Shown here: positions 35,541-46,515 of the stretch, in pieces
Position numbering within the stretch: position 1 is the first letter of the stretch
Layout of the letters: each line of letters begins with the position of its first letter
DNA from: Diphasiastrum complanatum
Taxonomy: Eukaryota; Streptophyta; Lycopodiopsida; Lycopodiales; Lycopodiaceae
Assembly (NCBI GenBank): GCA_029204225.1
Contig: CM055103.1
Coordinates: 55,029,054-55,093,053, forward strand
Reading direction: 5' to 3'
DNA length: 64,000 nucleotides
The notes under the pieces: model-generated
What the model saw: only the letters and a program-made list of their open reading frames with translations
Databases searched by the model: none
Told to the model about the DNA's origin: nothing
Translations under genes and position numbers: made by a program

Positions 35541-35897
35541 TGTAATAGGTCCTAACACCACAGTAGGGCAAATGCTAACTGATCCACCCAACTTTGCCTA
35601 CTCCCTGATATAGAGTAAGCCCCTCCTAGCCCAGTGTGAGGACTGATAGCATGCGGCTGCCAAGTGTCGGCCACATGGCATGACGTGGCCGACTGCAAAT
35701 CGGGACCCAACTGGGGGCCCTGTCCTGCTGACAGGGTCCCTAGACTGTGTTAGGCCCACCATACCTATGGACCGTGCTGGGGCACACTACTCACATTGTC
35801 TTGCCCTGTTGGTCGTGTACGCTGGACACGACCCTGACTATGGTATCTGACCTATCTGTGTTTTCTAGGGTTCAGCACTGGTCACGAGCTCGTAACA
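35541..35897 (-). repeat. 5' LTR of B2
   Basis: 357 bp, complement of the B LTR, with the PBS complement GCTCTGATACCA at 35528-35539 one base inside. It differs from the B LTR at many positions, so B2 is not a recent copy of B. Confidence 0.9.
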
Positions 35898-36412
35898 CAT
35901 ATACAAAGCCTTTCCCATTTAATGAATACACTTGGGATGAATCCCAATGTTGTAAACCAAGAAAATACAACTTGAAAGTGGCAAACATTAAATGTTAAGC
36001 TACCTACCTTCTATGCTTATCAATATGTAACTAACCTACTTTGCCACATGGCTTGTAAGCCATAGGACACCTAAGGAAATGCGCCCTCCTACTCCTTCCC
36101 TTTTGCATTAACAAGTTGATAAAATCCCTCTCACATCTATACACCTCACCCTCTCACTTTACTTCTCCTAGAGTCTCCCTTACATCTCTCACACTTGTTT
36201 TGGACACCTCATCCACTCCCTTAAGCCTACCCCTTCCCTATAAAAGGAGAAACTCGCCCCTCTCCCTCATTATTCATCTCCATTTCATTTTTGCTTTCTT
36301 TTTGCTATTGTCCCTTTGTGTGTAGGTGCTTGAAGAAAGCTTGGAGCTATGGCTTAAGGAGGTTACACCATACTTGGATTAAAACCCTTTTGGAACCACA
36401 CACACTCACTTT

Positions 36413-36463
<51 letters not shown>

Positions 36464-37309
36464 CTTGCATGTCATACTATCCATTGCCTAATGGCTATGA
36501 TGTCAGTTTAGACTCTTGCATGTCATGCTATCCTTTGCCTAATGTCCATGCATATCAGTTTAGACCTTTGCATGTCATGCTATCCATTGCCTAATGCCCA
36601 TGCATGTCAATTTAAACTCTTGCATGTCATGCTATCCATTGCCTAATGCCCATGCATGTCACTTTAAACTCTTGCATGTCATGCTATCCATTGCCTAATG
36701 CCCATGCATGTCACTTTAAACTCTTGCATGTCATGTCATCCATTGCCTAATGTCCATGCATGTCAGTTTAAACTCTTGCATGTCATGGCATCCATTGCCT
36801 AATGACTATGCTTGCTCCTCTCTAAACCATTAAGCTTTTGCATGTCATCAGAAACCATATCCATTGACCATGCTTGTTCATTATCTGAAGTCCACACTAT
36901 CGCATGCATAAGGAAACAAGTTCAAATCCCATGCTAGTAGATCTTTGACAAAATCTACCTTTTTCTTTTCATAAGATGCTTTATGAACCAATTTTGTTAA
37001 CATCTAAATGATGTAAAGGTTTCAAGAAATCATCAGACCAATCTATCCTCGGTATATGTATTTGCCCAAGGGCCGTTTGATCTTGCATAATTTAAAGAAA
37101 AATCCTTCGGGGGGCGGTGGTCCCCATTTTCACCCCTCAGCAAGTCTCGTGATTGAATGACTTTGTAATTGAATGATGTTATTTCTTTGATAAGCCATGA
37201 GTTCTTTTTGGGTTATGTTCATCAATGTCTTGTTGACTTGTTTCTTTTAAAGACACAATGTTAAAGTCAAAACTTTAGATTTATAGAAAACCTTCACTTC
37301 GAGTTCACA
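35898..37309 (+). repeat. Z left LTR, plus strand, start missing
   Basis: It starts inside the LTR (ATACAAAGCCTTTCCC) because of the B2 insertion and deletion. It includes TATAAAAGGAG near 36238 (a likely TATA box), a CT array at 36418-36460, a 52-bp minisatellite (36465-36810), and ends TTCGAGTTCACA at 37309. The PBS-like TGGTATCACAGCC is at 37313-37325, one mismatch from the canonical Met PBS. Confidence 0.8.
36465..36810 (+). repeat. 52-bp minisatellite inside the Z LTR
   Basis: About six to seven head-to-tail units of about 52 bp, each with CTTGCATGTCATGCTATCC, ATTGCCTAATG and CATGCATGTCA. The same array, reversed, lies at 46520-46825 in the right-arm LTR, so it is an LTR component and not an independent satellite. 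Confidence 0.85.
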
Positions 37310-37325
37310 GTTTGGTATCACAGCC

Positions 37326-38608
37326 AAGGTCTACTATTTTTCTTTCTTTGTGAAATTGTTGTGAAGGCCTTGTATGTTCATACTTGAAACCAATGCCAAT
37401 ACGTAGGACTTTGTATGTTTACTTTCGAATAGACTTCCCTTCTGTTCGAATTTCCTTCTTTTTACAAGATCTCTTTAATACTACAGCAAATAGACTCCAT
37501 TTGGGGGATCCTCGAGAATTGGATCTCCAACTTGCTTTTTACTTTAGAGACAATACTTTACAAATGTGAGCTTCTATCTTTCGTTTTGGAGAATGGCATT
37601 TCTCTGAGTCCATAGTTGGGTTGGTTTCCGATCTCCTATTGTTTCCTTGTTGCAATTTCCTAGTCTTGGATCCGTGGTGGACTTGAAACAAAGAATCTCA
37701 ATTCGAAGGGTTTTAACCTTTTTCATCCAATGCTTGAATCTTTATTTCTCCTAACCAGAATTTGAAAGTTCTTTGGATAAGTATTAAGTTGTCAAATTAG
37801 CATTTAATAAAATAACTTCCGGAAGCTGTTTTGACAAATCCTCAACACGCATCCAGCCACCGTTGGTTTATTCATTCCGGACAAATTGATTCCTCACCAA
37901 TCTATCAACAAACATCCTGCAGCTATATCTGAATCTAAACTGTCCAAAAACATGATGGATTCATGCAAGTTATTCAAACCCCGACAACAAGCTACTGGAT
38001 CTACTCGGGCAGATCCTTCTACAGCCTTTAAAAGCTTCCTCAAGGGTGAGAAACATGTGCATGCACCCATGCAACCTCCCATGCAGTCCATCTAAACGTA
38101 GGTCACATATTCCATGCTATCCTCATGCATACTACCGTCACAAGCCATGCACTGCTCCACATGTCTAAAAAACTGGCCTTGACATGGAATTAAATTGAGG
38201 CATAACCAACAATCTCAAACACTAGAGAGCCAGTCTACCATATCAGGACCACTCCAAATCCTTTGAGCTGGATATGGCCATAACAGGTGTACTATTGATG
38301 AAATGAAAAGTATAGGGAAAATAAAGCGTTTTATTTCCACCAAAGGAAGTGTTGAGACACCTCCACAAACGTGTCGCTTACAGTTACTATCCTTTTGGCA
38401 ACCATAATGCCAATCATTTAAACTATTTCAAGACAAGCTCATGCTCAAGACTACCAAGGGATGAGAATGAGGCTTCTCTCCTACCATATGCTCCTCCTTA
38501 AAATCTATAACCAGTTCATTTGTACCCTATACGATCTTTGCAAGTCTATTCGTACTTTTTGCCTTGAGTTTGTGTATTTCAGGTGAATTCCAAAAACTCC
38601 AATAAAAG
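37326..38608 (+). other. Z left-arm untranslated leader
   Basis: 1.28 kb between the PBS and the gag ATG, with no domain-bearing frame. The right arm's leader (45515-45765) is much shorter, so either the left one has extra sequence or the right one a deletion. Confidence 0.5.
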
Positions 38609-39232
38609 ATGGATAGCTCCTCAGGAGGCTTTTCAAGTTTCTCTTCATCTATATCGTCATCACCTCCTGTTTCCTCCAAGTCAACTTTCTCTTTTCGATC
38701 TAGGAAAAGGAGGTTTGCTAAGATTGATAACAAACTTTTCAAGTTTTCTAAGTTCGATGGAGATGCTAGCAATGTAGAGAGTTTGCTTGCTTGGATTCGA
38801 AATATTGATACCTTCTTTGAAAAAAGTAGATACTCGAATCATTCCAAGATTCGATTTGTAACTTTACATCTAGATAAGTATGCATCACTATGGTGGGCAG
38901 CCATGAAATCAAATCACGAAGCCGCATCCAAATGGCATAGCTTTAAAAAACAAATTAAAGCTCACTTTTTACCAAAAGAATATAAGAAAGATACTTTAGC
39001 TTCTTGGGATATCTTTAGACAAAAGCAAAATGAGAAAGTGATTGAGTATATTAAGAGATTTTGGGAGTTGCTTTTAAAAGTGTAGACTTTGCATTCCATT
39101 TTCAAGAAAGAACAGGGAAGGAAGTTTTATTCGGGTTTGCATAGAAGTATACAATATGGCTTAGATCTAGGACAAGCTGATACTTTAGAACAAGTCATAT
39201 ACTATGCTACCAGGATTGAGCTGCAAGATAAT
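38609..39232 (+). pseudogene. Z gag, left arm
   Basis: The ATG at 38609 opens a Ser-rich N-terminus, then a basic RSRKRRFAKIDN, then the Gag capsid-like domain: FSKFDGDASNVESLLAWIRN, LHLDKYASLWWAAM, HFLPKEYKKDTLASWDIFRQ and EYIKRFWELL. A TAG at 39083-39085 interrupts it, and further Gag sequence (SGLHRSIQYGLDLGQADTLE) follows out of frame. Confidence 0.75.
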
Positions 39233-39802
39233 CATTGAAATGGAGGCGGGAACAAAAAGAAGGAACCTCCCACAACTCAAAACTCAAAAAAAAAGACTCA
39301 ACGCCTTTCCAAAGAACAAATGCAGGTCTATCGCAAGGAAGGAAGATGCTTCGAGTGTGGGGAAAAGGGACACCTTTTCTTCAAATGTCCCCTCAAAGAT
39401 GCCAAAGCTTCAAGTGCAGACAAACGAAAGTAGGTGGTCGTACAAAGCATTGAAGATACTCAAACCCATGACCTTCTCAAATCATGGGGACAAGTTCATA
39501 ACAAACTTTGCCTAATTTTCTTTGATGCAGGCTCCTCTCATAATTTTATCTCTTTTAAGCTTGCACAAGAGATAGGAGTTGGTTCTTTTACCGAATCTAT
39601 GCTTAAGGCTAAAGGTGCTTTTGTTGATGGTGATGCAAACATTTATCCTGTAATTGAAAAACTTAAGCTCCAAATCTCTGACTACTATGAACCTATAGAA
39701 TTCATAGTAGGACCTTTGCAGGGAGTAGATGTAATCTTAGGCATGCCTTTGCACAAAATGCACAATCCTCTTGTGGACTACAATAAGCATTTGATCTCAT
39801 GA
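39233..39802 (+). pseudogene. Z zinc knuckle and aspartic protease, left arm
   Basis: A Cys/His knuckle (CFECGEKGHLFFKC-like, about 39350-39390) is spread over shifted frames. The protease frame 39434-39802 has LIFFDAGSSHNFISFKLAQE, where the active-site triplet is D-A-G rather than D-S/T-G, and ends VDVILGMPLHK, the usual C-terminal strand motif. A TGA at 39800-39802 precedes the spacer to RT. Confidence 0.75.
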
Positions 39803-40049
39803 AAGCACAAAGGTAAAGCCATTAGTGTGCATTGCAGGACATAGTGGCGAAACAATTTCTTTGCTAAGCCATATTCAAGTAGCAAAAGTACTAAAGAAAG
39901 CAGTATTTTCGTACTTGTTGTTTGTTTAAAGTATGGATGATGACGTTGATGGAAATGCACATTCCTTGGACAAAAGTAGAAAAGACTTTTCATTAAAGTA
40001 TTCTGCTTGTTTTTTTGATGCTACCAAAGTCCTTACCTCATGAATGACC

Positions 40050-40430
40050 TGAAGATCATATGATAGACATTATTCTTGGAAGTTCCATACCCAATAGACC
40101 TCCCTATAGGGTAAGCCATTCTCAACAAAAAAAATTAATGACTTGTTAGAGAAAGGCCTTATAAAACCCAGTAATTCTCCCTATTGCTCTCCTGTACTTT
40201 GGTACAAAAGAAAGACGGGAGTTTTAGGATGTGTGTGGACTATCAAGCTTTAAACAAGATTACCATTAAGAACCATTTTCCTATTCCAAGAATAGATGAC
40301 ATTATGGATAGAATATATGGATCTTGTATCTTTAGTAGAATAGATTTAACAAGTGGATACCACCAAATCCGAGTAGCACCTGCAGATGTCCATAAAACTG
40401 CTTTCAAGACTAACTTTGGCCTTTATGAAT
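40050..40430 (+). pseudogene. Z reverse transcriptase N-terminal fragment, left arm
   Basis: RT begins in shifted frames (NRPPYRVSH-like near 40095; LLEKGLIKPSNSPYCSPVL) and continues openly from 40184: LVQKKDGSFRMCVDYQALNK, IDDIMDRIYGSCIFSRIDLT, SGYHQIRVAPADVHKTAFK and NFGLYE. It is cut at 40430 by Z LTR sequence in the opposite orientation, just before the MPFGLTNAP box, so the catalytic motif is absent here. Confidence 0.8.
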
Positions 40431-41762
40431 GATTTTATCAACTTGTTAATGCAAAAGGGAAGGAGTAGGAGGGCGCATTTCCTTAGGTGTCCTATGGCTT
40501 ACAAGCCATGTGGCAAAGTAGGTAAGTTACATATTGATAAGCATAAAAGGTAGGTAGCTTAACATTTAATGTTAGCCACTTTGAAGTTGTATTTTCTTGG
40601 TTTACAACGTTGGGATTCACCCCAAGTGTATTCATTAAATGGGGAAGGCTTTGAATATGTCCATTTTATCTTGCATAATATTCATCAATTCCTAGGCCCT
40701 TTTTTCTAGGGGTTGCCCATCCCCAATCATAGTGTAGTGTGACACACAGGGTGATCAGTCCTTTGGTTTCTTCTCCAAATCTTTATAGACTCGATTCAAA
40801 CTGTGAACTCGACTCCTATAAATCTAAAGTTCTGACTTTAACATTGTGTCTTTAAAATAAACAAGTCAACAACACATTGATGAACATAACCAAATAAGAA
40901 CTCATGACTTATCAAAGAAATAACATCATTCAATCACAAAGTCATGCAAGCAAGCAAAAATGAAATGGAGATGAATAATGAGGGAGAGGGGCGATTTTTT
41001 TTTTTTTTCAGGAAAGGGGTAGGCTTAAGGGAGTGGATGAGGCGTCCAAAACAAGTGTGAGAGGTGTAAGGGAGACTCTAGGAGAAGTAAAGTGAGAGGG
41101 TGAGGTGTATAGATGTGCGAGGGATTTTATCAACTTGTTACTACAAAAGGGAAGGAGTGGGAGGGCGCATTTCCTTAGGTGTCCTATGGCTTACAAGCCA
41201 TGTGGCAAAGTAGGTAAGTTACATATTGATAAGCATAAAAGGTAGGTAGCTTAACATTTAATGTTAGCCACTTTCAAGTTGTATTTTCTTGGTTTACAAC
41301 ATTGGGATTCACCCCAAGTGTATTCATGAATTGTAAAAGGCTTTGTATATGTCCATCTTACCTTGCATAATATTCATCAATTCCTAGGCCCTTTTTTCTA
41401 GGGGTTGACCATCCCCAATCATAGTGGAGTGTGACACAAAGGGTGATTAGTCCTTTGGTTTCTTCTCCAAATCTTTATAGACTCAATTGAGCCTTCTTGA
41501 TAGACAATTAGAAAAAGCCTACTTCTAGTACCATCTTTAAGCTTTAAGAAGCTTCTTTAGTTCATTCTTCAGGCACTCCTTTAAGTACCTGCACATACCC
41601 TTAAAGTAAAAGGTTAGGTGTCATAACATACCATTTAAATGGTTCATCATTAGATTTTAATTGTAAAACCTACACATCAAACTGTTAGCATTGATCTACC
41701 GTTTTCATTTCTAGTATTCAGGTACCGACACCTGCACAAACATTTCATCAGTTAGAGTAACA
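40431..41762 (-). repeat. Two Z LTR pieces, minus strand
   Basis: 40431-40801 is an LTR piece lacking both ends. 40802-41762 is an LTR from TGTTACTCTAACTGATG (start at 41762 on the minus strand) to CGAGTTCACA (40802) with the middle deleted, including the minisatellite and CT array. They share GGAAATGCGCCCTCC-type and TAGGGGTTG(A/C)CCATCC-type blocks. The second serves as the 3' LTR of the minus-strand pol that follows. Confidence 0.75.
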
Positions 41763-42790
41763 AGCTCTAATATTCAAATATGTTGCATACAAAAAGAATG
41801 GAAGATAGGGTAGCCTTTATTCCTTGGTCATTTTGGTCTATACAATTTACACCCTTCCAAAGGTCTGGAGGTTCGGAATCTGTAAGTCCTTCAGGTATTG
41901 GACCATTAAATTTTTTTAGTAAGCTTACATGGAATTTGTCATGGATTTTCCAAGTAATAGGTAAGTCAAGTTCACATGTAACCTCATTGATTACTTTCTT
42001 GACTTTAAAAGGTCCATAATACTTTTGAGCTAGTTTTGGGTATAGTTTCATACTGCTCTTCTTTTTCCTGAGCCTTTTCTTTTCAAATTTTAGAGCTAAT
42101 TCCCCTTCTTCGTACTTGATTGCCCTCCGACGCAAATTTGCGCTCTTCTGCTGTTTCTGTTGTGCGATTGCGATGGATTGCTGAACCTTTGAAAAGGTGT
42201 CTTGGTAATCCTACACAAATTCATCCAAGGCAAAAATCTTTTCTTTAGTCCTTAATATAGGAGGTACAATAAGTTTTCCATACATTATTTCAAAAGGCAC
42301 TTTACCAGTAAAAGAATGAACTGTGTTATTGTAAGCAGATTCTAGAATAGGGAGATAGTGTTCCCATTGAGTCTTTTGATCACTTACATAACTTCTCAGC
42401 AAGTCTATGATGGTTCGATTAGTAATCTCAATTTGACCATCTGTTTGGGGGTGGAAGGAAGAAGAGAATTTGAGAGTTGTTCCCAAATTATCAAAAAGGG
42501 CTCTTCACAAATTGCTAGTGATTCTTGTATCTCGATCAGATACTATACTCTTGGGTAAATCATGAAGTCTAAAAATATGACAGATAGACAAATGAGCAGC
42601 TTCGGGTCCTTTAAGCTTTTTCTTATAGGGAATAAAATGAGCTTGTTTGCTGAATCTATCAATGACAGTCCAGATCATACATTCCCATTTTTGGTTTTAG
42701 GAAACCCAGAGACAAAGTCCATGGTAATATGTTCCCAGGGAGATTCAGGAATAGACAAGGGATGAAGTAGTCCTGGAATTTTTAATCCTC
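41763..42790 (-). pseudogene. Z integrase, minus strand
   Basis: Reading down the minus strand: HNKDE of the zinc finger near 42800, an integrase core in broken frames (42780-42490), then FHPQTDGQIEITNRTIIDLL (Glu region, where E-R/V-N appears as E-I-T) and ESAYNNTVHSFTGKVPFEIM at 42486-42211. The C-terminal module is KLAQKYYGPFKVKKVINEV and FHVSLLKKFNG (42135-41767). Missing frames between these blocks show it is dead. Confidence 0.8.
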
Positions 42791-43830
42791 ACTCGTCCTT
42801 ATTATGTTGACATACTAGACATGCATTTATAAAATGACTTGTATCTCGATGCATGGTAGGCCAACGAAAGAATATCTTTAGAGCTTTTAGAGTAGAAGGT
42901 ATTCCCCTATGTCCTGCATAGGGTGGACTATGGGTTTCTTGAAGGATCTTGGTTTTAAATGCTATGGGAATACGTTATCTTCTTTGAATAAATATCCTTC
43001 TTTCAAAACAGTCTTTATGGCTTTGATTTCTTTCAGGTATTTCAAAGATATGCTGAAAGTCTAAATCACTAGCATACATACTTTTCATAGGAAGGAAATC
43101 TTCATGATATGCTAGGGAAATATGATTGACTTTGGAAATTCTTGATAATGCATCGGCGACCTTATTATCCTTTCCTGGATGATGAATTAACTGAAAATGG
43201 AAGTTACTGAGGTAGTTAGCCCATTTTAGATGTTTTTCTGATACTATGATGCTAGAGAAAGAGAGAGTGAGAAACGAGATTACCTTGCATCCAACAAATG
43301 ATTTAATTGTTGGGTGAGAAAGTATCTAAGGCTTTGATGATCTGTTTTAACTAGGAAATCATTTCCTAGAAGATAGTGCTTCCATAACTTAAGGGCATGA
43401 ATAACGGCTAAAAGTTCATTTTCATAAATATCATACTGTACTTCTGCCCCTTAAAGTCGTCTACTTTCAAAGGCTACAGCATGACCTTCTTGGTTTAAGA
43501 CTGCCCCAATACATTCAAGACTTGCATCTACTTCCACAAAGAAAGGCTTATGAAGGTCGGGAATGATAAGGACCGGTCCCGTGGTAAGGGCATGCTTTAA
43601 AGTATCAAAGGCATTTTGCTCTTTCTTATACCAATGGAATTTTACCCTCTTCTTAGTGAGTTCATGTAGTGGTGAGGCTATATGAGCAAAATGTCGAATA
43701 AACTTTATATGATAGGAACATAAGCCTAGGAAAGACCGAACTTCATGAATATTTCTTGGTTTAGGCCAGTCTTGTATGGCTTTAATCTTTGAAGGGTCCA
43801 TTTGGATTCCCCATTAGGATTCCCTCCTTG
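42791..43830 (-). pseudogene. Z RT C-terminus, RNase H and H2C2 finger, minus strand
   Basis: The frame 43801-43451 reads [40 protein letters not shown] and [16 protein letters not shown]: the RT connection and the RNase H start. RNase H continues out of frame (VADALSRISK near 43140). The H2C2 finger HSPPYAGHRG with CLVCQHNKDE lies at about 42940-42795. The catalytic RT boxes are missing, because a deletion joins this to the protease/RT-start region at about 43830. Confidence 0.75.
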
Positions 43831-43834
43831 GTAG

Positions 43835-44190
43835 CATCAGAAAAACAAGCAGAATACTTTAATAAAAAGTCTTTTCTACTTTTGTCCAAGGAATGTGCAT
43901 TTCCATCATCATCATCATCATCATCCATCATCAGCAATAGGGAGAATTACTGGGTTTTATAAGGCCTTTCTCTAACAAGTCATTAATTTTTTTTGTTGAG
44001 AATGGCTTACCCTATAGGGAGGTCTATTGGGTATGGAACTTCCAAGAATAATGTCTATCATATGATCTTCAGGTCATTCATGAGGTAAGGACTTTGGTAG
44101 CATCAAAAAAACAAGCAGAATACTTTAATGAAAAGTCTTTTCTACTTTTGTCCAAGGAATGTGCATTTCCATCAACGTCATCATCCATAC
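43835..44190 (-). repeat. Direct duplication in the Z right arm with ATC expansion
   Basis: A segment of about 90 bp (TTGGTAGCATCA.AAAAACAAGCAGAATAC to GTGCATTTCCATCA) occurs at about 43835-43905 and 44095-44175 in the same orientation. The first copy ends in an expanded ATC/CATCAT run (43903-43933). The left arm has only one copy (near 39945-40035, reversed), so the duplication arose after the arms separated. Confidence 0.75.
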
Positions 44191-44985
44191 TTTAAACAAA
44201 CAACAAGTACGAAAATACTGCTTTCTTTAGTACTTTTGCTACTTGAATATGGCTTAGCAAAGAAATTGTTTCGCCACTATGTCTTGCAATGCACACTAAT
44301 GGCTTTACCTTTGTGCTTTCATGAGATCAAATGCTTATTGTAGTCCACAAGAGGATTGTGCATTTTGTGCAAAGGCATGCCTAAGATTACATCTACTCCC
44401 TGCAAAGGTCCTACTATGAATTCTATAGGTTCATAGTAGTCAGAGATTTGGAGCTTAAGTTTTTCAATTACAGGATAAATGTTTGCATCACCATCAACAA
44501 AAGCACCTTTAGCCTTAAGCATAGATTCGGTAAAAGAACCAACTCCTATCTCTTGTGCAAGCTTAAAAGAGATAAAATTATGAGAGGAGCCTGCATCAAA
44601 GAAAATTAGGCAAAGTTTGTTATGGACTTGTCCCCATGATTTGAGAAAGCAATGAGTTTGAGTATCTTCAATGCTTTGTACGGCCATCTGCTTTCCTTTG
44701 TCTGCACTTGAAGCTTTGGCATCTTTGAAGAGGCATTTGAAGAAAAAGGTGTCCCTTTTCCCCACACTTGAAGCATCTTCCTTCCTTGTGATAGACCTGC
44801 ATTTGTTCTTTGGAAAGGCATTGAGTCTTTTTTTTTGGGTTTTGAGTTGTGAGAGGTTCTTTCCTTTTGTTCCCGCCTCCATTTCGATGATTATCTTGCA
44901 GCTCAATCCTGATAGCATAGAATATGACTTGTTCTAAAGTATCAGCTTGTACTAGATCTAAGCCATATTGTATACTTCTATGCAA
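43930..44985 (-). pseudogene. Z protease and zinc knuckle, right arm, minus strand
   Basis: Mirror image of 39130-40200. The knuckle CFKCGEKGHLF lies in 44985-44668. The protease frame 44918-44319 has LIFFDAGSSHNFISFKLAQE and VDVILGMPLHK, identical to the left arm over long stretches. Frameshifts separate the knuckle from its second half. RT start remnants (LLEKGLIKP) lie near 43960. Confidence 0.75.
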
Positions 44986-45049
44986 ACCCGAATAAAACTT
45001 CCTTTCCTATTCTTTCTTGAAAATGGAATGCAAAATCTGAACTTTTAAA

Positions 45050-45514
45050 AGCAACTCCCAAAATCTCTGAACATACTCAACTACTTTCTAATTTTGCTTT
45101 TGTCTAATGATATTCCAAGAAGCTAAAGTATCTTTCTTATATTTTTTTGGTAAAAAGTGGGCTTTAATTTGTTTTTTAAAAGCTATGCCATGTGGATGCG
45201 GCTTTGTGATTTGATTTCATGGCTGCCCACCATAGTGATGCATACTTATCTAGATGTAAAGTTGCAAATCGAATCTTGGAATAATTTGAGTATCTACTTT
45301 TTTCAAAGAAGGTATTAAGATTTCGAATCCAAGCAAGCAAACTCTCTACATTGCTAGCATTTCCATCGAACTTAGAAAACTTGAAAAGTTTGTTATCAAT
45401 CTTAGCAAACCTCCTTTTCCTAGATCGAGAAGAGGAAGTTGACTTGGAGGAAATATGAGGTGATGACGACATAGATGAAGAGGAACTTGAAGAGCCTCGT
45501 GAGGAGCTATCCAT
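45050..45514 (-). pseudogene. Z gag, right arm, minus strand
   Basis: The Met at 45514 opens the same Ser-rich N-terminus, RSRKRRFAKIDNKLFKFSKF and LHLDKYASLWWAAM as the left arm, with scattered replacements. It ends in a frame break at 45176. Gag sequence continues in other frames to about 45050. Confidence 0.75.
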
Positions 45515-45765
45515 CTTTTATTGGAGTTTTTGGAATTCACCTGAAATACACAAACTCAAGGCAAAAAGTATGAATAGACTTGTGACTCACAGAAATGCCA
45601 TTCTCCAAAAAGAAAGATAGAAGCTCGCATTTGTAAAGTATTGTCTCTAAAATAAAAAGCAAGTTGGAGTAAACATACAAAGTCCTATATATTGGCATTG
45701 GTTTCAAGTATGAACATACAAGGCCTTCACAAAAATTTCACAAAGAAAGAAAAATAGTAGAAGCT

Positions 45766-45777
45766 GGCGCTATACCA
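45766..45777 (-). other. Degenerate PBS of the Z right arm
   Basis: GGCGCTATACCA; the complement TGGTATAGCGCC is a damaged version of TGGTATCAGAGCC, four bases inside the LTR end at 45781. Confidence 0.6.
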
Positions 45778-45955
45778 AACTGTGAACTCGAAGTGAAGGT
45801 ATCCTATAAATCTAAAGTTCTGACTTTAACATTGTGTCTTTAAAATAAACAAGTCAACAAGACAAGGATGAACATAACCAAAAAAGAACTCATGGCTTAT
45901 CAAAGAAATAACGTCATTCAATCACGAGACTTGCTGAGGGGTCAAGATGGGGAAA

Positions 45956-45974
45956 CCCCCCCCCCCCCCCCCCC
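45956..45974. repeat. Poly-C run of 19
   Basis: An uninterrupted run of C where the left LTR has CGGGGGGCGGTGGTCCCC. It marks the edge of the extra block 45975-46515. Confidence 0.9.
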
Positions 45975-46515
45975 TGCCTCTCAGAAGTGCAGTAGATGGG
46001 GCACAAACAGATCTTATTTTCAATAGCTATTTGGTTGTTATTTGCTCTGGTTTTCAATAAATGCTCAGGGGGTTCGAGGGGCAGTAGCCCCCCGAGAAAC
46101 AGGGGGTCCGAGGGGCGGTAGCCCCCGGAGGGGTTTGGGGGGCAACGCCCCCCAACAGCAACACCCCCCAACGGCAACGCCTCTTCATGATTTGGCCTTC
46201 CAACTCCCTGAACACACTTACTGGGACCATCTGTGATCGTAACAACTAGAGGTTAGTTTTGAATTTTTATCCTTGACAGAACTCAACATGGATTAATGCA
46301 CCTGAACTGGACCATCCTACACCCGAAACAGTCGACAAACTACACAGTAATTATGCTCTTAATTAGAGCTTTCATCTGATACCCATATTGCCCATAAAAA
46401 AACCAAAAATATATATATATATAAAAAAAACGTTTCTGGACTTTTTTTGTATTTTTCAGAAACGCGTTTCTGAACCGCGTTTCTGACGTGATTTTGAAAC
46501 GCGTTTCAGAAACAC
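45975..46515. other. Extra block in the Z right LTR with G/C-rich and GAAACGCGTTTC repeats
   Basis: Absent from the left LTR. 46065-46180 has repeated GGGGG(T/C)TCGAGGGGC / GTAGCCCCC and GGCAACGCCCCCCAAC words that can fold into G/C-rich hairpins. 46430-46515 carries at least four AAACGCGTTTC or GTTTCTGAA palindromic words. It looks like a small insertion or captured repeat. I see no protein, terminal repeat or TSD that would define it. Confidence 0.5.

Larger units (their letters stand above)
31984..35897 (-). mobile_element. Element B2: minus-strand sister of B, 3' end missing
   Basis: The 5' LTR (35541-35897), PBS (35528-35539), leader, gag, RT and RNase H match element B on the opposite strand. 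It stops inside the H2C2 finger (complement of CCAGTTGCTAGAAATGC at 31984-32000), so integrase, chromodomain and 3' LTR are lost. The zinc knuckle and protease are also missing, from a deletion between gag and RT near 33850. The right flank reads CATATACAAAGCC, which is Z LTR sequence, so B2 had inserted into a Z LTR. Confidence 0.85.

Noticed and set aside
36465-36810. Regularly repeated units resembling a CRISPR array
   Set aside because: Units are contiguous with no unique spacers, lie in a plant LTR and recur reversed in its partner.
39778-39993. Identical 71-codon frames at 39778-39993 (-) and 44128-44343 (+)
   Set aside because: They are antisense to the protease-RT spacer of the two Z arms. 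Identity reflects the inverted repeat, not a conserved gene.
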